A DNA stretch of 40,945 nucleotides from Chloroflexota bacterium (GTDB lineage: Bacteria > Chloroflexota > Anaerolineae > Aggregatilineales > Phototrophicaceae). This document shows positions 33,639-40,945 of the stretch, one piece after another. The notes under the pieces were generated by a model, which worked only from the letters and a program-made list of their open reading frames with translations, was not told where the DNA came from and made no database searches. The DNA lies in NCBI GenBank assembly GCA_026706455.1, contig JAPOYS010000128.1:10721-51665 (forward strand), given 5' to 3'. Position 1 is the stretch's first letter; the number at the start of each line of letters is the position of its first letter. Position numbers and translations under genes: made by a program.

Positions 33639-35717
33639 TCAAGAGCGATCCATGCTTTCGGCGACAATCTCGGCGATATCGACAACCTGTGGGCCGCCGC
33701 CCGCTTCCGCCCGCGCGTCTTCAAACATACGCATACAGAAGGGACAGCCGACGGCCAGCGCCTCCGCGCCCGTCGATTGCGCTTCCTGATAGCGCTCCAT
33801 GCTGACCTTCCGCTCGCCGTCTTCCTCTTCTTTCCAGAATTGGGCGCCGCCCGCGCCACAACAGAATGAGTTCTTTTTGTTGCGCGCCATCTCAACCAAG
33901 GATGGGCCAGATGCCTGTATAACATTGCGGGGCGCGTCAACGACATCATTGTGCCGGCCCAAGTAGCACGGATCGTGAAAGGCAACATTGCTCCACTGAG
34001 TCGGTCGCGCCCGCTTGGGCAGGCGTCCGGCGGCGATGAGCTCATCGATCAATTCACTGTGATGCAGGACCTCAAAGCGACCGCCCAGCGCCTCATACTC
34101 CTTGCCGATGTTATGAAGGCAATGCGGGCAGGTGGCGACAATCCGCTTTGGATTCAGCGCGGCGAGCTCCTCGATATTGGCGGCTGCCAGCTCATGATAC
34201 AGGTACTCGTTGCCGGCGCGGCGCGCGGCATCGCCAGTGCAGTTCTCGCCCTCCCCCAGGATGGCGAAATTCACGTCGGCGGCGCGCAGCACCTTCACCA
34301 GCGCCCGAGCCGTTTGCTGCGCGCGCGGGTCATAACTGACGGCGCAGCCGGTCCAATAAAGCAGGTCAAAATCCGGGTTCTCTTTGACGGTCGGCACGGG
34401 AAAATCAAGAGCGGACCTCCAGCCGGCGCGCGCTTCGGCGATCTGCCAGGGATTGCCCTGACGCTCCATGCCGTTAAAGGCGCCTTGCAGCTCAGCCGGG
34501 AATTCGCTGCGCATCAGCACTGAATCGCGGCGGATGTCGAGAATATCAAACATCGGCTCGTTTCCCACGGGGCAGATGTCGATGCAAGCGCCGCAGGCGG
34601 TGCAGGCCCAAAGCGCCGACTCGCTGAGCAGCCCGCCAGCCAAGGTCCAATCCGATGGCGCCCCGCTCGCCAGCTCGTTCCAATGCTCCTTGATGGCAAA
34701 ACGTTTATTGATCTCAAGCGCCGACGGCGACAGCTCTTTGCCGGTTACATAGGCTGGGCAGACATCCTGGCAGCGATTGCACATGATGCAGGCGAATCCG
34801 TCGAGAATGTGGGTTTGATGCAGATCCTCCAACCGGCCCGCGCCGAATTGCTCAATATTCTCGTCCTCGAAATCGAGCGGCGCCAATTCACCCAGGGAAC
34901 GCCGCCGCGGTCGCGTCAGAAAGTTCAATGGCGCCATGAAGAGATGGGCGTGCTTGCTCTGCGGGAAGTAGGGCAGGAACAGCAAGACGCCGCCCAGCGC
35001 AATCCACCAGAATCCGTGGCGCAGCGCTTCGAGGGCATCGACGTTCAATCCCGACCAGATCCGCGCCGCCTGGCTGGCGAAGGGCATCATGGGGTCGGCG
35101 CCCTGCTGCGCCACAACCACGCTTTCGCCCAGGAAACGCGCCCCGACATGCAGCGCGATGAAGCCGGCGACGATCAGAGAGTCCAGCGCAATGCCACCGG
35201 CTCGAACGTCTCGGTGCAAAAGTACGTTGTCGTGAAATTGCAGGGCTCTCCGATTGGGCAAAGCCAGTCGCCGCAGGACGAAATAGAGGATGCCAATCAA
35301 GACGACGATGCTCAGCAGGTCGCCAAGCAGGCGGTACGCGCCGTAGGCCGCCCCCAAATTTTTGAGCTGTCGCTCGAAGCCGGGCATGAATCCAATGAGC
35401 AGATCCACCGTGTTGACCAAGAAGTAATAGGTGAAGCCGAGCACGACGCCCCAATGTATAAAGCTGGTCAGGGGCCGCGTCTTGAGCGTCGTTCGCTGCG
35501 TCAGGTAAACGGCGTGCGCCTGCAGCAACCGGCCGGCAATGCCATCAAGGCGCAAATCGCCCTGCCCGCGCCCGATGATCTGAAACATTTCTTTGAAGCC
35601 GGCAAAGCTGGCGCCCAATGAAAATAGCGCCAGCAGAATGAAGAGCGTCTTTTCCACATCTGTGAGCATGGCAGTCGCTCGCGCATGTAGGTCAAATGTG
35701 GCCGAATCTGCTTCCAT
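33639..35717 (-). CDS. Membrane-bound Fe-S oxidoreductase, FadF/HdrD-type
   Basis: A 692-aa membrane electron carrier. N-terminal part: about five to six membrane segments of NarI-like b-type cytochrome character (several His). Middle: two 4Fe-4S motifs, 'CIMCNRCQDVCP' and 'CTACGACIDICP'. C-terminal: two CCG domains as in heterodisulfide reductase, with 'ENCTGDAARRAGNEYL', 'TCPHCLHNIG', 'DPCYLGRHND' and 'FCCGAGGAQFW'. FadF-type proteins are thought to pass electrons from electron-transfer flavoprotein or acyl-CoA dehydrogenases to the quinone pool. No etf or fad genes are nearby. Start: ATG 35717 because the promoter lies just upstream and excludes the TTG at 35744. Confidence 0.88.
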   Translation of the reverse strand: MEADSATFDLHARATAMLTDVEKTLFILLALFSLGASFAGFKEMFQIIGRGQGDLRLDGIAGRLLQAHAVYLTQRTTLKTRPLTSFIHWGVVLGFTYYFLVNTVDLLIGFMPGFERQLKNLGAAYGAYRLLGDLLSIVVLIGILYFVLRRLALPNRRALQFHDNVLLHRDVRAGGIALDSLIVAGFIALHVGARFLGESVVVAQQGADPMMPFASQAARIWSGLNVDALEALRHGFWWIALGGVLLFLPYFPQSKHAHLFMAPLNFLTRPRRRSLGELAPLDFEDENIEQFGAGRLEDLHQTHILDGFACIMCNRCQDVCPAYVTGKELSPSALEINKRFAIKEHWNELASGAPSDWTLAGGLLSESALWACTACGACIDICPVGNEPMFDILDIRRDSVLMRSEFPAELQGAFNGMERQGNPWQIAEARAGWRSALDFPVPTVKENPDFDLLYWTGCAVSYDPRAQQTARALVKVLRAADVNFAILGEGENCTGDAARRAGNEYLYHELAAANIEELAALNPKRIVATCPHCLHNIGKEYEALGGRFEVLHHSELIDELIAAGRLPKRARPTQWSNVAFHDPCYLGRHNDVVDAPRNVIQASGPSLVEMARNKKNSFCCGAGGAQFWKEEEDGERKVSMERYQEAQSTGAEALAVGCPFCMRMFEDARAEAGGGPQVVDIAEIVAESMDRS

Positions 35718-35722
35718 GTTTA

Positions 35723-35751
35723 AGTTTACCATTGAGCCAATCAATCACCAA
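35723..35751 (-). promoter_or_regulatory. Promoter of the Fe-S oxidoreductase operon, possibly leaderless
   Basis: On the minus strand TTGGTG (35746-35751) and TAAACT (35723-35728) are 17 bases apart, and ATG 35717 begins 5 bases after the -10 box, with no room for a ribosome-binding site. The spacing equals that seen for uvrC. Confidence 0.5.
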
Positions 35752-35809
35752 CCGAGCGCGCCGACAGGGGAGTGTCTAATGTGAAGGATGTTACCCGCCC
35801 CAAACGATT

Positions 35810-35880
35810 TGTAGGGGCGAGCCAAGGCTCGCCCTAAACCCGTCTTGGCAATTGAGGGTGACACAAGGCTCGCCCCTACA
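35810..35880. repeat. 71-base palindromic element with 14-bp terminal inverted repeats
   Basis: TGTAGGGGCGAGCC (35810-35823) and GGCTCGCCCCTACA (35867-35880) are perfect inverted repeats. Inside, GCGAGCCAAGGCTCGC is itself a palindrome. ACACAAG (35861-35867) and CTTGTGT (35887-35893) add a third, overlapping arm pair. It has no coding capacity and looks like a small non-autonomous mobile element or REP-type sequence. Its core recurs at about 10701-10722. The rest of the 35752-35938 gap holds nothing I can name. Confidence 0.7.
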
Positions 35881-35938
35881 CATAATCTTGTGTGAATCAT
35901 GGCCGCCAAGTTCGACACTCCCCCGACAGTATGTAAGG

Positions 35939-35966
35939 TTGTCGAAATCGCCGCCGTCAGTAGAAT
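35939..35966 (+). promoter_or_regulatory. Probable promoter of the DinB-like gene
   Basis: TTGTCG (35939-35944) and TAGAAT (35961-35966) are 16 bases apart, 33 bases before the ATG. The AGGAG ribosome-binding site of the gene follows at about 35986. Confidence 0.5.
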
Positions 35967-35999
35967 GAGAATCCACTGGAGAATATAGGAGAGCCATTC

Positions 36000-36596
36000 A
36001 TGATCGACTTTTCACCCATGCGCGATGGCGACGTTTCGTATCTCGAATACGCGGCGCGGGAAGAGATTGGACCGGCGGAGTTGAAGCGACTCAGCGATGA
36101 AAGCGTCGATTTCCTGCTCGGATTGCTTGACGGGCTGACCGACGCCGATGTCGTATTTGACCCGGAGGACCCGGAGGCCGATGATCCCTTTGCGGTCGAA
36201 GGCGAAGAGAATATCGGCTGGACTTTGGGGCATCTTGTCGCGCATGTCACTGCCAGCTCGGAAGAAGGCGCCGCGCTGAGCTCGCTGCTGGCGCGCGGTG
36301 TGGCCGCCTCCGAACGCCCGCGCTACGAAACGCCCTGGCGCGACATCAGAACGGTCGCCCATGCTCGCCAGCGACTCGAAGAGAGCCGGCGCATGCGCAA
36401 CGCCTATCTGGAGACCTGGCCCGATGCGCCCTTGCTCGATGTCTGCCGCGTGGTATCCGAGCGCTTCACGGCTCGCTTCGGCGAGATGAACGCGCCGGCC
36501 GCCTTCCTCTTTGGCTTGTCGCACGAGGTCGGGCATTACGAGCAGATCGAAGAGGTCAAACGGCAAGCCCTGGCCGCGCGCGCGACGGCGGCCTGA
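36000..36596 (+). CDS. DinB-superfamily (DfsB-like) putative metal-dependent protein
   Basis: A 198-aa four-helix-bundle-type protein of the DinB/YfiT group. Conserved-type histidines are His78 and His82 ('LGHLVAHV') and His175 and His179 ('LSHEVGHYEQI'), the usual three-His metal site plus one. Family members include thiol (bacillithiol, mycothiol) transferases and many proteins without known role. An acidic stretch at 48-70 is unusual. Promoter and AGGAG site are good, and the gene stands alone. Start: ATG 36000. Confidence 0.78.
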   Translation: MIDFSPMRDGDVSYLEYAAREEIGPAELKRLSDESVDFLLGLLDGLTDADVVFDPEDPEADDPFAVEGEENIGWTLGHLVAHVTASSEEGAALSSLLARGVAASERPRYETPWRDIRTVAHARQRLEESRRMRNAYLETWPDAPLLDVCRVVSERFTARFGEMNAPAAFLFGLSHEVGHYEQIEEVKRQALAARATAA

Positions 36597-36689
36597 GCGG
36601 CAATGTCGCTGGCGGCGGGAGCAGGAAAACCCAAGCAATGCGAAGCTGTCGCAAAGTGAAATGGCGGGCGTTATCAGCGAACTCTATAG

Positions 36690-36710
36690 GGACGACTCTG
36701 TGAGTCGCCC
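36690..36710. repeat. Palindrome upstream of hisS
   Basis: GGACGACTC and GAGTCGCCC pair with one A-C mismatch around a TGT loop, preceded by TATAG. It resembles the GTAGGGGCGA palindromes in design (GGG-CGA-x-TCG-CCC). It is the only structure I see in the 257-base gap 36597-36853; no convincing hisS promoter was found. Confidence 0.4.
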
Positions 36711-36853
36711 GCCTGGACCATCCGATTTCTGCTGGTCTGCGCATGATCAACATGGATTCTGAAAATGAGAAAAGCTCGCCCGCATTTCCGCGATCAATTC
36801 GCCGCGTTGGGGTCTGCGGGCAAGGGAGTTGACGAGCCCATTCGGGAGTGATG

Positions 36854-38182
36854 ATGAGCAAATTTATCGCGCCGCGCCGGCCGAAGGGCTTCCGCGACTT
36901 TCTGCCAGAGACGATGCTGCGCCGCAATTTTGTGCTGGATACGATCAAGGAGGTGTTTCACCTCTTTGGCTTTGAGCCGCTCGACACGCCGATCCTCGAG
37001 CTGCAAGAGACGCTCTTCGGCAAATACGGCGAGGAGGCCGAGCAACTGATCTTCACGGCGCAGCATGGGCGCAGCACAAGCGAACCGCTGGCGATGCGTT
37101 ACGATCTGACGGTGCCGCTGGCGCGCGTGGTCGGGCAATATGAAAGCCAGCTCAACCTGCCTTTCAAACGCTACCACATCGCGCCCGTCTTCCGGGGTGA
37201 ACGTCCGCAGCGGGGGCGTTATCGCGAGTTCTGGCAATGCGACGCCGATACGGTCGGCGTTTCAAGCTTGAGCGCTGACGCCGAAATCGTGGTCATGATG
37301 CATCAGATTCTGGATCGACTGGGCTTTCCGCAATTCGTCATCAAAATCAATCATCGCAAGCTGCTAATCGCCATTGGCGAGTTCTCGGGCCTGCCGCAGG
37401 AGCAGCTGCCGGATTTATATCGCAGCGTCGATAAATTCGATAAGATCGGCGCTGAGGGCGTGGAGCGCGAATTGGTCGACCGCGGGATTGATGGCGGCGC
37501 GGTGAAACGCATGATGAAACTGATTCAATCCACCGAAGCGGGCGGCAATGGGATTGAGCCGATCGCGCGAGCCCTCGGCGACGGAGACAATGGGCTGGAT
37601 GACTTGCGAGAATTAGCCGATCTGCTGGGAGAAGCGTCGATACCGGCTGAGCATTTTGAATTCGACTTTACCATGGTACGCGGCTTGGGATACTACACCG
37701 GTCCCATCTTTGAGACGGTGATATCGCAGCCGAACCTGGGCAGCATCAGCGGCGGCGGTCGATACGATCAGCTAATTGGCATGTTCCGGCGGCAAAGCCT
37801 GCCGACGACCGGCACCTCCTTCGGCATTGAGCGCATCATCGACTTGATGGATGAGCTGGAGTTGTATCCGCCCCGACTAGGCGGCACGCTGGTGCAAGCG
37901 CTGGTGACGGTATTCAGCGATGAGACGCGCCGGGCATCCACTCGGATCGGCGATCAACTGCGCGCGGCCGGGATCAACACCGAGGTCTACTTTGGGGCGC
38001 GCAAGCTGGGGCGCCAACTGGCTCATGCGGACAAGAAAGGCATTCCCCTCGTTGTAATCGTCGGACCAGCCGAGATTGAAGCCGGCGTCGTCAAGCTGCG
38101 GCGTCTGGCCGATGGCGAGGAAGCTTCCGTCGTCGCGGCTGATTTGGCAGGCGCTGCCAGCAAGATGTTAGCGGTCTCTTGA
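36854..38182 (+). CDS. hisS: Histidyl-tRNA synthetase
   Basis: Charges tRNA-His with histidine. The 442-aa class II synthetase has motif 1 region 'RRPKGFRDFLPETMLRR', 'MRYDLTVPLARVV', motif 2 'YHIAPVFRGERPQRGRYREFWQCDAD', the histidine-A region 'VRGLGYYTGPIFE', 'SGGGRYDQLI', motif 3 'TGTSFGIERI' and a C-terminal anticodon-binding domain. Three candidate starts occur in a row (36848, 36851, 36854); the third is best placed after GGGAG (36844-36848). malQ follows with a 35-base gap. Confidence 0.96.
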   Translation: MSKFIAPRRPKGFRDFLPETMLRRNFVLDTIKEVFHLFGFEPLDTPILELQETLFGKYGEEAEQLIFTAQHGRSTSEPLAMRYDLTVPLARVVGQYESQLNLPFKRYHIAPVFRGERPQRGRYREFWQCDADTVGVSSLSADAEIVVMMHQILDRLGFPQFVIKINHRKLLIAIGEFSGLPQEQLPDLYRSVDKFDKIGAEGVERELVDRGIDGGAVKRMMKLIQSTEAGGNGIEPIARALGDGDNGLDDLRELADLLGEASIPAEHFEFDFTMVRGLGYYTGPIFETVISQPNLGSISGGGRYDQLIGMFRRQSLPTTGTSFGIERIIDLMDELELYPPRLGGTLVQALVTVFSDETRRASTRIGDQLRAAGINTEVYFGARKLGRQLAHADKKGIPLVVIVGPAEIEAGVVKLRRLADGEEASVVAADLAGAASKMLAVS

Positions 38183-38217
38183 TCCATGTCTGCCCTTGCC
38201 GATACAGGACTTGTAGC

Positions 38218-39726
38218 GTGATTAGCCTCAGGCGCTCAAGCGGCATCCTGCTCCACCCCACTTCGCTGCCAGGCCCCTATGGCATCGGCGACCTGGGCGC
38301 GGGGGCATACCGTTTCGTCGATTGGCTGGCGGCGCAGGGGCAGTCCATCTGGCAAGTGCTGCCGCTGGGACCGACCAGCTACGGCGATTCGCCCTATCAG
38401 ACGCTGTCCGCCTTCGCCGGCAACAGCAACCTCATCAGCCTCGATCGGCTCGTTGAGGCTGGCCTCTTGCGCAAAGACGATCTAGCCGACAGTCCGCCCT
38501 TCCCCGGCGGCAGAGTCGACTACGGCTGGGTCATCCCTTATCACAACCAGAAGCTGGCGCTGGCTCATCACAATTTCGCTGCTGGCGCCGATGCCGCGCT
38601 GCTGCAAGACTACGAGCGCTTCGTCAGCGAAAATCAATTCTGGCTGGATGACTTCGCGCTCTTCATCGCGTTGAAGCGAGCGCATAAACTACGGCCCTGG
38701 ACGGAATGGGAAAGCGAGTTGCGGCGGCGCGACTCGTCGGCTCTCGCGAGCGCGCGAGAAGCATGTCTTGAGCAGATCAATCTTGAACAGTTTCGCCAAT
38801 GGCTATTCCACCGGCAGTGGCGGGACGTAAGAGCCTATGCAAATGAAAGAGGCGTCCGGCTCATCGGCGACCTGCCGATCTTCGTCGCGCATGACAGCGC
38901 CGATGTCTGGTCGAATCAGCCTGAATACTTCCTGGATGAGGCGGGCGAGCCGACCGTGATCGCCGGCGTGCCGCCCGATTACTTCAGCCCGACGGGACAG
39001 CGCTGGGGAAATCCGCTCTATCGCTGGGATGTGAAGCGAGCGGGCGGCTACACCTGGTGGATAGAGCGCATCCGCGCCTTGCTGCAGCTGGTGGACTTAA
39101 TCCGCATCGATCATTTCCGCGGCTTTGAAGCCTATTGGGAAATTCCGGCGAGCGAGCCAACCGCGATAAAGGGTCGTTGGGCGAAAGGCCCAGGCGCGCC
39201 TCTGTTCCAGGCAATAGAGACGGCTTTGGGCGACTTGCCGATCATCGCCGAAGACCTCGGTGTGATAACGCCCGCCGTGGAAAAGCTGCGCGATGACTTC
39301 GGGCTGCCAGGCATGAAGGTGCTGCACTTCGCTTTCAGCCATCCCGCCAATCCTTTCCTGCCGCACAATCACCGCGTCAATTGCATCGTCTACACCGGGA
39401 CGCATGACAACAACACAACGCGCGGCTGGTGGGAGGATGAAGCGGATGAACATACGCGCGCCTTCGTCAATGAATATCTCGGACACGACGGTTGCGATAT
39501 CGTCTGGGCGCTGGCGCGGCTTGGGATGCGTTCGGTCGCCCGCTCTTTTGTCATGCCCATGCAAGATGTGCTGAATCTAGGGAGCGGCGCGCGCATGAAT
39601 AGGCCGGGCTTGTCGACAGGCAACTGGACCTGGCGCGTAACCGAGCGCGACTTCGAAAACCCCGCAAAAGACAAGCTGCTGCAGCTCACACGTACGTATC
39701 AACGCCATCCCGAACAGCAGGATTGA
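38218..39726 (+). CDS. malQ: 4-alpha-glucanotransferase (MalQ, amylomaltase, GH77)
   Basis: Moves alpha-1,4-glucan segments between maltodextrins. The 502-aa GH77 enzyme has the opening 'SSGILLHPTSLPGPYGIGDLG', 'WQVLPLGPTSYGDSPYQ', 'RLIGDLPIFVAHDSADVW', the nucleophile region 'LIRIDHFRGFEAYW', the acid/base region 'IIAEDLGVITP' and 'VYTGTHDNNTTRGWW'. A start overlapping hisS (TTG 38179) is possible, but GTG 38218 has AGGA at 8 bases and gives the family N-terminus. No other glycogen or maltose genes are next to it. Confidence 0.95.
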   Translation: MISLRRSSGILLHPTSLPGPYGIGDLGAGAYRFVDWLAAQGQSIWQVLPLGPTSYGDSPYQTLSAFAGNSNLISLDRLVEAGLLRKDDLADSPPFPGGRVDYGWVIPYHNQKLALAHHNFAAGADAALLQDYERFVSENQFWLDDFALFIALKRAHKLRPWTEWESELRRRDSSALASAREACLEQINLEQFRQWLFHRQWRDVRAYANERGVRLIGDLPIFVAHDSADVWSNQPEYFLDEAGEPTVIAGVPPDYFSPTGQRWGNPLYRWDVKRAGGYTWWIERIRALLQLVDLIRIDHFRGFEAYWEIPASEPTAIKGRWAKGPGAPLFQAIETALGDLPIIAEDLGVITPAVEKLRDDFGLPGMKVLHFAFSHPANPFLPHNHRVNCIVYTGTHDNNTTRGWWEDEADEHTRAFVNEYLGHDGCDIVWALARLGMRSVARSFVMPMQDVLNLGSGARMNRPGLSTGNWTWRVTERDFENPAKDKLLQLTRTYQRHPEQQD

Positions 39727-39781
39727 CGCTGAAGGCAGCGCCAGCAGTCGCGAGACTATTTATTTGGGGGGGCTCAGGTTT

Positions 39782-40318
39782 ATGGATCAACGAAGCGTCT
39801 TTCATGAAGAGTGGCTGCGCAGCCTGCGTGAACAGTACAAGCACGTCGTCCGCAGCCGGGACCGTATCACCCTGCCGTCGCTGACGGCGGTCATGCAAAA
39901 TGCCGGCTTTCGCGAAGCGGAACTGGCGCAGCTTCGGATCGAGGCGACCATGCATGTTGACGATGTTGGCGCTAACTTCGCAGCCGACCCCAACATATTG
40001 AGCAGCAGCGCTCAAACGGGGGCTCATCCGGCCGAATGCCTCTGCCCGCAATGCGCGCCGGTCGATGAAAGCGGATTCGACGCCGAGGGCCAGCCGATCG
40101 CGAAAGATCCCGACGCCGATGAATTCGAGCCGGGGCACGTATTTCCGGTGGCGGATAGCAGCGCGATTGATGAGCAGGCTGTCGAAGATCCAGTCACCTT
40201 CGCCGACAGCGTCGCCGCAGCGGAAGCGCAGACGGATGATGCAGACTCCGACTCTCCCAGCGACCCAGACGACGGCGAGGCAGATCTAGACGCGCCCGAG
40301 CAGATGAGCCTCTTTTAG
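39782..40318 (+). CDS. Small acidic protein of unknown function with C-terminal clamp-binding-like motif
   Basis: I do not recognise this 178-residue protein. The N-terminal 70 residues look helical and carry basic residues ('EEWLRSLREQYKHVVRSRDRI'), then comes a 'CLCPQC' pair (about 87-92), then a long, disordered, Asp/Glu/Ala-rich region. The last five residues are QMSLF, a near-perfect match to the bacterial sliding-clamp-binding motif QL(S/D)LF, placed at the C-terminus as in many clamp clients. It starts at ATG 39782 (a TTG 18 bases upstream is less likely) and ends 2 bases before tadA. A DNA replication or repair role is a guess from the tail alone. Confidence 0.7.
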   Translation: MDQRSVFHEEWLRSLREQYKHVVRSRDRITLPSLTAVMQNAGFREAELAQLRIEATMHVDDVGANFAADPNILSSSAQTGAHPAECLCPQCAPVDESGFDAEGQPIAKDPDADEFEPGHVFPVADSSAIDEQAVEDPVTFADSVAAAEAQTDDADSDSPSDPDDGEADLDAPEQMSLF

Positions 40319-40320
40319 CT

Positions 40321-40794
40321 ATGCCGATAACGGAAGCCGATCGGGCATGGATGCGCTTGGCGCTGCGCGAAGCCGAGCGCGCGCTGGACAGCCAAGACGT
40401 GCCGATCGGCGCAATTGCGGTGCATCGCGGCGCGATTATCGGGCGCGGACACAACCGGCGCGAAGCCGATCAGGACCCGACCGCCCACGCCGAGATCATT
40501 GCCATGCGGGCGGCGGCGGCGGCGCTGGGCAGTTGGCGGCTCGATGATGTGACGCTCTATTGCACGCTTGAACCCTGCGCCATGTGCGCCGGCGCGATGG
40601 TGCTGGCGCGTCTGCCGCGTTTGGTCTACGGGGCGATTGACCCCAAGGCGGGCGCCGCTGGCAGCATCTTTGACCTGACGCGACACCATCGACTGAATCA
40701 CCGGCTGCATGTCGATGGCGGCTTGTACGCTGACGAAGCGGCCTCGCTGATCCGCGAGTTCTTCCGACAGCTGCGCCAAGACGCGCAGGAGTAA
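40321..40794 (+). CDS. tadA: tRNA-specific adenosine deaminase TadA
   Basis: Converts A34 to inosine in the tRNA-Arg wobble position. The 157-aa deaminase has the zinc site His56-Ala-Glu58 ('TAHAEIIAM') and Pro85-Cys86-x-x-Cys89 ('LEPCAMCAGAM'), then 'RLPRLVYGAIDPKAGAAGS' and a C-terminal helix 'LIREFFRQLR'. No ribosome-binding site is visible; it starts 2 bases after the upstream stop and is likely coupled to it. A guanine or cytosine deaminase would differ in the 'DPKAGA.GS' stretch, so TadA is preferred. Confidence 0.93.
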   Translation: MPITEADRAWMRLALREAERALDSQDVPIGAIAVHRGAIIGRGHNRREADQDPTAHAEIIAMRAAAAALGSWRLDDVTLYCTLEPCAMCAGAMVLARLPRLVYGAIDPKAGAAGSIFDLTRHHRLNHRLHVDGGLYADEAASLIREFFRQLRQDAQE

Positions 40795-40817
40795 AAACGC
40801 GCCTGCGCAAGTCGGTG

Positions 40818-40845
40818 TTCAATTGCGGGCGCCAACGTGTATACT
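40818..40845 (+). promoter_or_regulatory. Probable promoter of tRNA-Ser
   Basis: TTCAAT (40818-40823) and TATACT (40840-40845) are 16 bases apart, and the tRNA begins 13 bases after the -10 box. Confidence 0.5.
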
Positions 40846-40858
40846 TGCGCGCAGCTAT

Positions 40859-40945
<87 letters not shown>

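Noticed and set aside
34683-35621. 312-codon plus-strand frame
   Set aside because: Antisense to the Fe-S oxidoreductase, whose cysteine motifs are unambiguous.
36511-36762. 83-codon frame after the DinB-like gene
   Set aside because: Begins inside the DinB-like gene in another frame and runs through a palindrome; no support.

Overview
The window looks like chromosomal core genome from a GC-rich bacterium, most likely a Chloroflexota (Anaerolineae-like) organism. This placement is inferred from the gene content: a division and cell-wall cluster without mraZ, murE or murF, an adenosylcobalamin-dependent ribonucleotide reductase, an infC-rpmI-rplT operon, a FadF-type iron-sulfur oxidoreductase, and dispersed GTAGGGGCGA-type palindromes. 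There is no phage, plasmid, CRISPR array or insertion sequence.

Layout. 1-193 is the 5' part of a TetR regulator on the minus strand. 390-3504 is a serine-biosynthesis operon (serB, a HAD phosphatase, serA). 3513-4018 holds two small unknown coupled genes on the minus strand, and uvrC (4086-6008, minus) follows. 6281-20517 is the division and cell-wall (dcw) cluster: rsmH, an ftsL-like gene, an ftsI-like PBP, mraY, murD, ftsW, murG, murC, murB, ftsQ, ftsA and ftsZ, closed by a strong terminator. 20865-23393 is nrdJ behind a structured leader. 23505-25431 encodes an ElyC/SanA-type envelope protein, an arginase-family protein and a small protein with two CxxC pairs. 25551-27619 is infC-rpmI-rplT and an rRNA methyltransferase gene, then lpdA (to 29109). 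A minus-strand block, 35717 down to 29127, encodes a membrane Fe-S oxidoreductase, a GNAT acetyltransferase and two tandem paralogous GT-C glycosyltransferases. 36000-40945 holds a DinB-like protein, hisS, malQ, a small acidic protein ending in a probable sliding-clamp motif, tadA and tRNA-Ser(CGA).

How the genes work together. The dcw cluster supplies lipid II (MraY, MurB/C/D/G), the SEDS polymerase FtsW, the FtsQ/FtsL-like scaffold and the FtsA-FtsZ ring. The most striking feature is that its PBP has Gln in place of the SxxK lysine and KPG in place of KTG, so it is probably not a normal transpeptidase. Other points for a second look are an apparent ATA start codon for infC, two promoters placed so that uvrC and the Fe-S oxidoreductase gene could be read from leaderless mRNAs, a roughly 55-residue insertion in NrdJ, the hairpin-rich nrdJ leader, the clamp-binding tail of the 39782-40318 protein, and a dispersed palindrome family in intergenic gaps.
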